The notes below the pieces were generated by a model, which worked only from the letters and a program-made list of their open reading frames with translations, did no database searches and had not been told where the DNA came from. From the NCBI GenBank assembly GCA_024224155.1, contig JAAENP010000458.1, positions 1 through 44,644 on the forward strand: 44,644 nucleotides of DNA. The letters run 5' to 3'. Source of the stretch: a bacterium. GTDB lineage: Bacteria; Acidobacteriota; Thermoanaerobaculia; Multivoradales; JAHEKO01. Position 1 is the first letter of the stretch. The number at the start of each line of letters is the position of its first letter. Positions 42,383-44,644 of this stretch are shown piece by piece. Both the position numbers and the translations under genes were made by a program.

Positions 42383-42392
42383 CGGGGGTCTG

Positions 42393-42421
42393 AATCTAAG
42401 ATACGCGGCTCGGTCCGTCAA
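42393..42421 (-). promoter_or_regulatory. Sigma-70-type promoter of the cysteine leader operon
   Basis: Minus strand: -35 TTGACG (42421-42416), a spacer of exactly 17 bases, -10 TAGATT (42398-42393). The expected start point is about 42385-42387, only a few bases before the leader ATG at 42382. Confidence 0.75.
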
Positions 42422-42937
42422 GGTTCTCAAGGTCGGTCGAGCCGCTTGGTGTAGGTAACGGTTGGGCTGGCTGACTAATTCCCGGCGGATTGAAGCCCAA
42501 GGCCGCGGCGTTCCGGGCTTTCAGAACCGGTGCAGCAAGGAATTCCGGATCCGGTAGGAAAAAACAGCCGGTCTTGAGTTGTCGCGGCACAGTGATCGTG
42601 TTGCTTGATACGAGTCCGTCGTTCGCCTTACCAGTCTCTCTGCCAGGAGGTTAGCTTGTGCTGAGCTGCTGTATCCGCGCCGGCTCTGGGACTCACCGGC
42701 ACCGGTTCGTTTGGCTGGCAGATCGCTTGCAGAGAGCGATGCCCGATCGAGTTCTCTGGTTCCCGAAGCTACCTCACAAGAGGATCGTCGACGGGCCCGT
42801 GCGGCCGAGGACGTTTCCGTGAAAGGCCCGGTGAGTGCTCTTGTGCGGTCTCCGTGGGACTTACAGTTTGTTGGGCAAGAGTGAAATCCTTCACAGTCGT
42901 GAGAGTTGAGCCGCCCCTACGCTCCTCCGCAACCCGT
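42422..42937. other. Intergenic region upstream of the multiheme cytochrome
   Basis: About 516 bases without a convincing gene. Short perfect stems occur (ATCGCT/AGCGAT near 42722-42740; GTGAA/TTCAC near 42882-42895) but no known riboswitch consensus; I looked for a c-di-GMP/cGAMP (GEMM) motif, as precedes cytochromes in Geobacter, and did not find it. A 64-codon minus-strand frame (42396-42590) looks spurious. The cytochrome promoter must be here but I cannot place it. Confidence 0.5.
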
Positions 42938-44644
42938 ATGCATAGGAGCGTCTGGTGGGCCTGCATAGTTATTGGCGTATGCGCGGCGATGCTGTGCCTC
43001 GGTGGATCTCAGGTGATCGTTGCGGCCCAGGCAGCAACCGTGAGCCCACACGGTTCGCTCGACACCGAGTGCAGCGAGTGTCACACCGTCGGTGGGTGGA
43101 ATCAGTTGCGCGAGCCGGTTCTCTTCGATCACGCAACGACCGGTTTCCCGCTGCGTTTTGGTCACGCGAAGGCGTCGTGCGTGAGTTGCCACGAGAATCT
43201 CGAATTCAGTTTCGTAGCGACAGCCTGTGCGGACTGTCACGAAGATCCGCACGCCGGGGATCTTGGTTCGAATTGTGAGTCGTGTCATTCGGCGGACAGA
43301 TGGAACAACCGACGACGGATCTTCGATCTTCATAGCGCCACGCTGTTTCCGTTGACCGGGGCCCATGCGATTCCCGACTGTGCCTCGTGCCATCGGGAGG
43401 AACCGCCGTTCGAGTTCGCCGCAACGCCGACGAATTGTTTCGCTTGCCATGCGTCCGACTACCAGAACGCGGCTCGTCCCGATCATGTTCAGCAGCGCTT
43501 TCCGACCCGTTGCGAGGAGTGCCATGCGCCTACTCGATGGCAGGAGTCTTCGTTCCTAGGTGGGGCTGATTTCGACCACGCACTCTTCTTCCCGCTGGTA
43601 GATGCTCATGAGCGTGTTGAATGTGCTTCGTGCCACGTGGGAAAGAGCTTTGCTGGAACTCCCCGCGACTGCTTCTCCTGTCATCGGCAGGCCTTCGAGC
43701 AAGCCACCAATCCGAATCACCGGTCGGCGGGATTCCCGCAAGCCTGCGAGCAGTGCCACGGGATGATGGCATGGGACCCCGCGGACTTCGACCACCATGA
43801 GTTTTTTGAGCTGAAGGGAGCCCACAAAGAGACCACCTGCGACTCCTGCCACACGGGTGGCCCGTATGCCGGAACGTCGACCGACTGCTACTCGTGCCAT
43901 CGGGCGGACTTCGAGGAAACTAAGGATCCCGATCATCAGAACGCGGGGTTCGCCCCGACTTGCGCGAGTTGCCACGACGAGTCGACCTGGCTCGGGGCGT
44001 CGTTTGAGCACGACAGTTTTTTTCGACTCAGCGGAGCCCACAGGAAAGCCGCATGTGGCGGCTGCCACCAGAACGGCGTTTTCGCGGGCACACCAAGGGA
44101 TTGTTTTTCGTGTCACCAGGCCGACTACGATCAAACCACCAACCCGAACCATGCCGCGGTGGGCTTTTCAACCACCTGCCAGAGTTGCCATACACAGAAG
44201 AACTGGGAGGGGGCCGAGTTCGACCACGATCTGGTTTTCAAGCTGACCGGAGCTCACAGGTCAGCGGCGTGCGAGTCGTGTCATCAGGGCGGTGTCTACA
44301 CGGGAACTCCGCGCGACTGCTTCTCGTGCCACCAGTCGGACTACGACGGAACGACGGACCCGAACCATATGGCAGCCGGGTTTCCGACGAGCTGCAAGAC
44401 CTGCCACGGGACCGACCGCTGGAAGGGCGCCGCGTTCGACCACGATCAGCTCTTCCGGCTGACGGGCGCTCACCGCAAGGCGGACTGCGACTCTTGCCAC
44501 CAGAGTGGCGTGTACAAGGGGACACCGCGGGATTGCGTCTCGTGCCACCAATCGGAGTACGACGGGACAGCGGATCCGAACCACGTGGCGGCCGGCTTCC
44601 CGACGAGCTGCGAAACCTGCCACGAGACGGACCGCTGGGAGGGG
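42938..44644 (+). CDS. Multiheme c-type cytochrome, 3' end outside window
   Basis: Open frame of 569 codons running off the end. An N-terminal signal helix (VWWACIVIGVCAAMLCLGG, about 5-23) ends near VAAQAA, so the protein is exported. I count 22 CxxCH heme-binding motifs, the first CSECH near residue 48, the last CETCH just before the edge. The first seven are irregularly spaced; from 43571 they follow a 72-residue module with three motifs each: FDHD-LTGAH-CxSCH, GTPRDCFSCH, then PNH-GFPTSCxTCH-W. High heme density with nothing else suggests long-range electron transfer in the periplasm or outside the cell. Start ATG 42938 has no clear ribosome site. Many plus and minus frames of 60-200 codons here are shadows. 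Confidence 0.93.
   Translation, partial: MHRSVWWACIVIGVCAAMLCLGGSQVIVAAQAATVSPHGSLDTECSECHTVGGWNQLREPVLFDHATTGFPLRFGHAKASCVSCHENLEFSFVATACADCHEDPHAGDLGSNCESCHSADRWNNRRRIFDLHSATLFPLTGAHAIPDCASCHREEPPFEFAATPTNCFACHASDYQNAARPDHVQQRFPTRCEECHAPTRWQESSFLGGADFDHALFFPLVDAHERVECASCHVGKSFAGTPRDCFSCHRQAFEQATNPNHRSAGFPQACEQCHGMMAWDPADFDHHEFFELKGAHKETTCDSCHTGGPYAGTSTDCYSCHRADFEETKDPDHQNAGFAPTCASCHDESTWLGASFEHDSFFRLSGAHRKAACGGCHQNGVFAGTPRDCFSCHQADYDQTTNPNHAAVGFSTTCQSCHTQKNWEGAEFDHDLVFKLTGAHRSAACESCHQGGVYTGTPRDCFSCHQSDYDGTTDPNHMAAGFPTSCKTCHGTDRWKGAAFDHDQLFRLTGAHRKADCDSCHQSGVYKGTPRDCVSCHQSEYDGTADPNHVAAGFPTSCETCHETDRWEG
43571..44644 (+). repeat. 216-bp tandem repeat encoding three-heme modules
   Basis: Units start at 43571, 43787, 44003, 44219 and 44435, always exactly 216 bases apart (72 codons). 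The fifth unit is cut by the window end after 210 bases. Later units are more alike than earlier ones: the units from 44219 and 44435 share long runs such as GGGACxCCGCG-GATTGC-type text and ACCGACCGCTGG, so amplification seems more recent toward the 3' end. Confidence 0.92.

Noticed and set aside
42396-42590. 64-codon minus-strand frame upstream of the cysteine leader
   Set aside because: No ribosome site or family pattern, and it covers the leader promoter.
42422-42937. c-di-GMP/cGAMP riboswitch before the multiheme cytochrome
   Set aside because: Known in Geobacter at such positions, but the conserved GEMM sequence blocks are absent.
43571-44644. CRISPR-like array because of regular repeats
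   Set aside because: The 216-base period is in frame and encodes heme-binding modules; there are no short repeats with variable spacers.

Overview
The window is GC-rich, densely coded DNA from a Gram-negative bacterium: it has outer-membrane barrel, lipoprotein and LolD-type genes, and many short operons with 4-base ATGA overlaps. The gene families (VWFA-related secreted proteins, CRTAC1/FG-GAP proteins with an ASPIC/UnbV tail, PQQ-type propellers, sulfatase-fold lipoproteins ending in LGYLQ, a small RRM protein, a large CxxCH cytochrome) suggest an Acidobacteriota-like organism, for example a Thermoanaerobaculia relative. This placement is inference. No rRNA, tRNA, CRISPR array, phage or transposase gene was seen.

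Layout. 1-8.4 kb: a class V aminotransferase cut by the window edge, a DJ-1-like lipoprotein, a bacilliredoxin, a small frameshifted gene, a DUF423 membrane protein, a ThDP enzyme close to human HACL2/ILVBL with a hotdog thioesterase, and pruA. pruA is followed by an 883-base non-coding patch holding two extra copies of its own 3' end and a long imperfect inverted repeat; a PilZ gene closes the section. 8.4-18.3 kb: a glycosyltransferase, a nucleoside phosphorylase-like protein and an SPL-like radical SAM enzyme; an ABC transporter (ATPase, FtsX-like permease) coupled to an AttH/CrtC-like lipoprotein; an ATP-cone kinase, a methyltransferase and a GNAT enzyme. 18.4-27.7 kb: a GGDEF protein with a C-terminal helix-hairpin-helix, a cupin, a membrane gluzincin, msrA with two exported-protein genes, an RRM gene with its terminator, a 48-codon gene, an alpha/beta hydrolase and a sulfatase-fold lipoprotein. 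27.8-36.4 kb: a 167-base MITE-like element with perfect 30-base inverted ends, then a barrel/VWFA operon, housekeeping enzymes (AMP nucleosidase, SEC-C protein, methyltransferase) and an APH-AAA fusion kinase. 36.5-44.6 kb: a propeller-DUF6265 fusion, a CRTAC1 operon, a sulfur operon and a multiheme cytochrome that runs off the end.

The most interesting system is at 40.7-42.4 kb on the minus strand. A promoter drives an almost leaderless 26-residue open frame with six Cys codons in seven positions, followed by a strong intrinsic terminator and then a cysteine synthase-like gene, tusA and a remnant of a DsrE gene. A segment inside the leader frame is complementary to the 5' arm of the terminator, so the locus has all the parts of a ribosome-mediated, cysteine-responsive attenuator. 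The closest precedent known to me is in mycobacteria, in another phylum.

Also notable: a multiheme cytochrome with 22 CxxCH motifs in 569 residues, whose distal part is a 216-base tandem array of three-heme modules.
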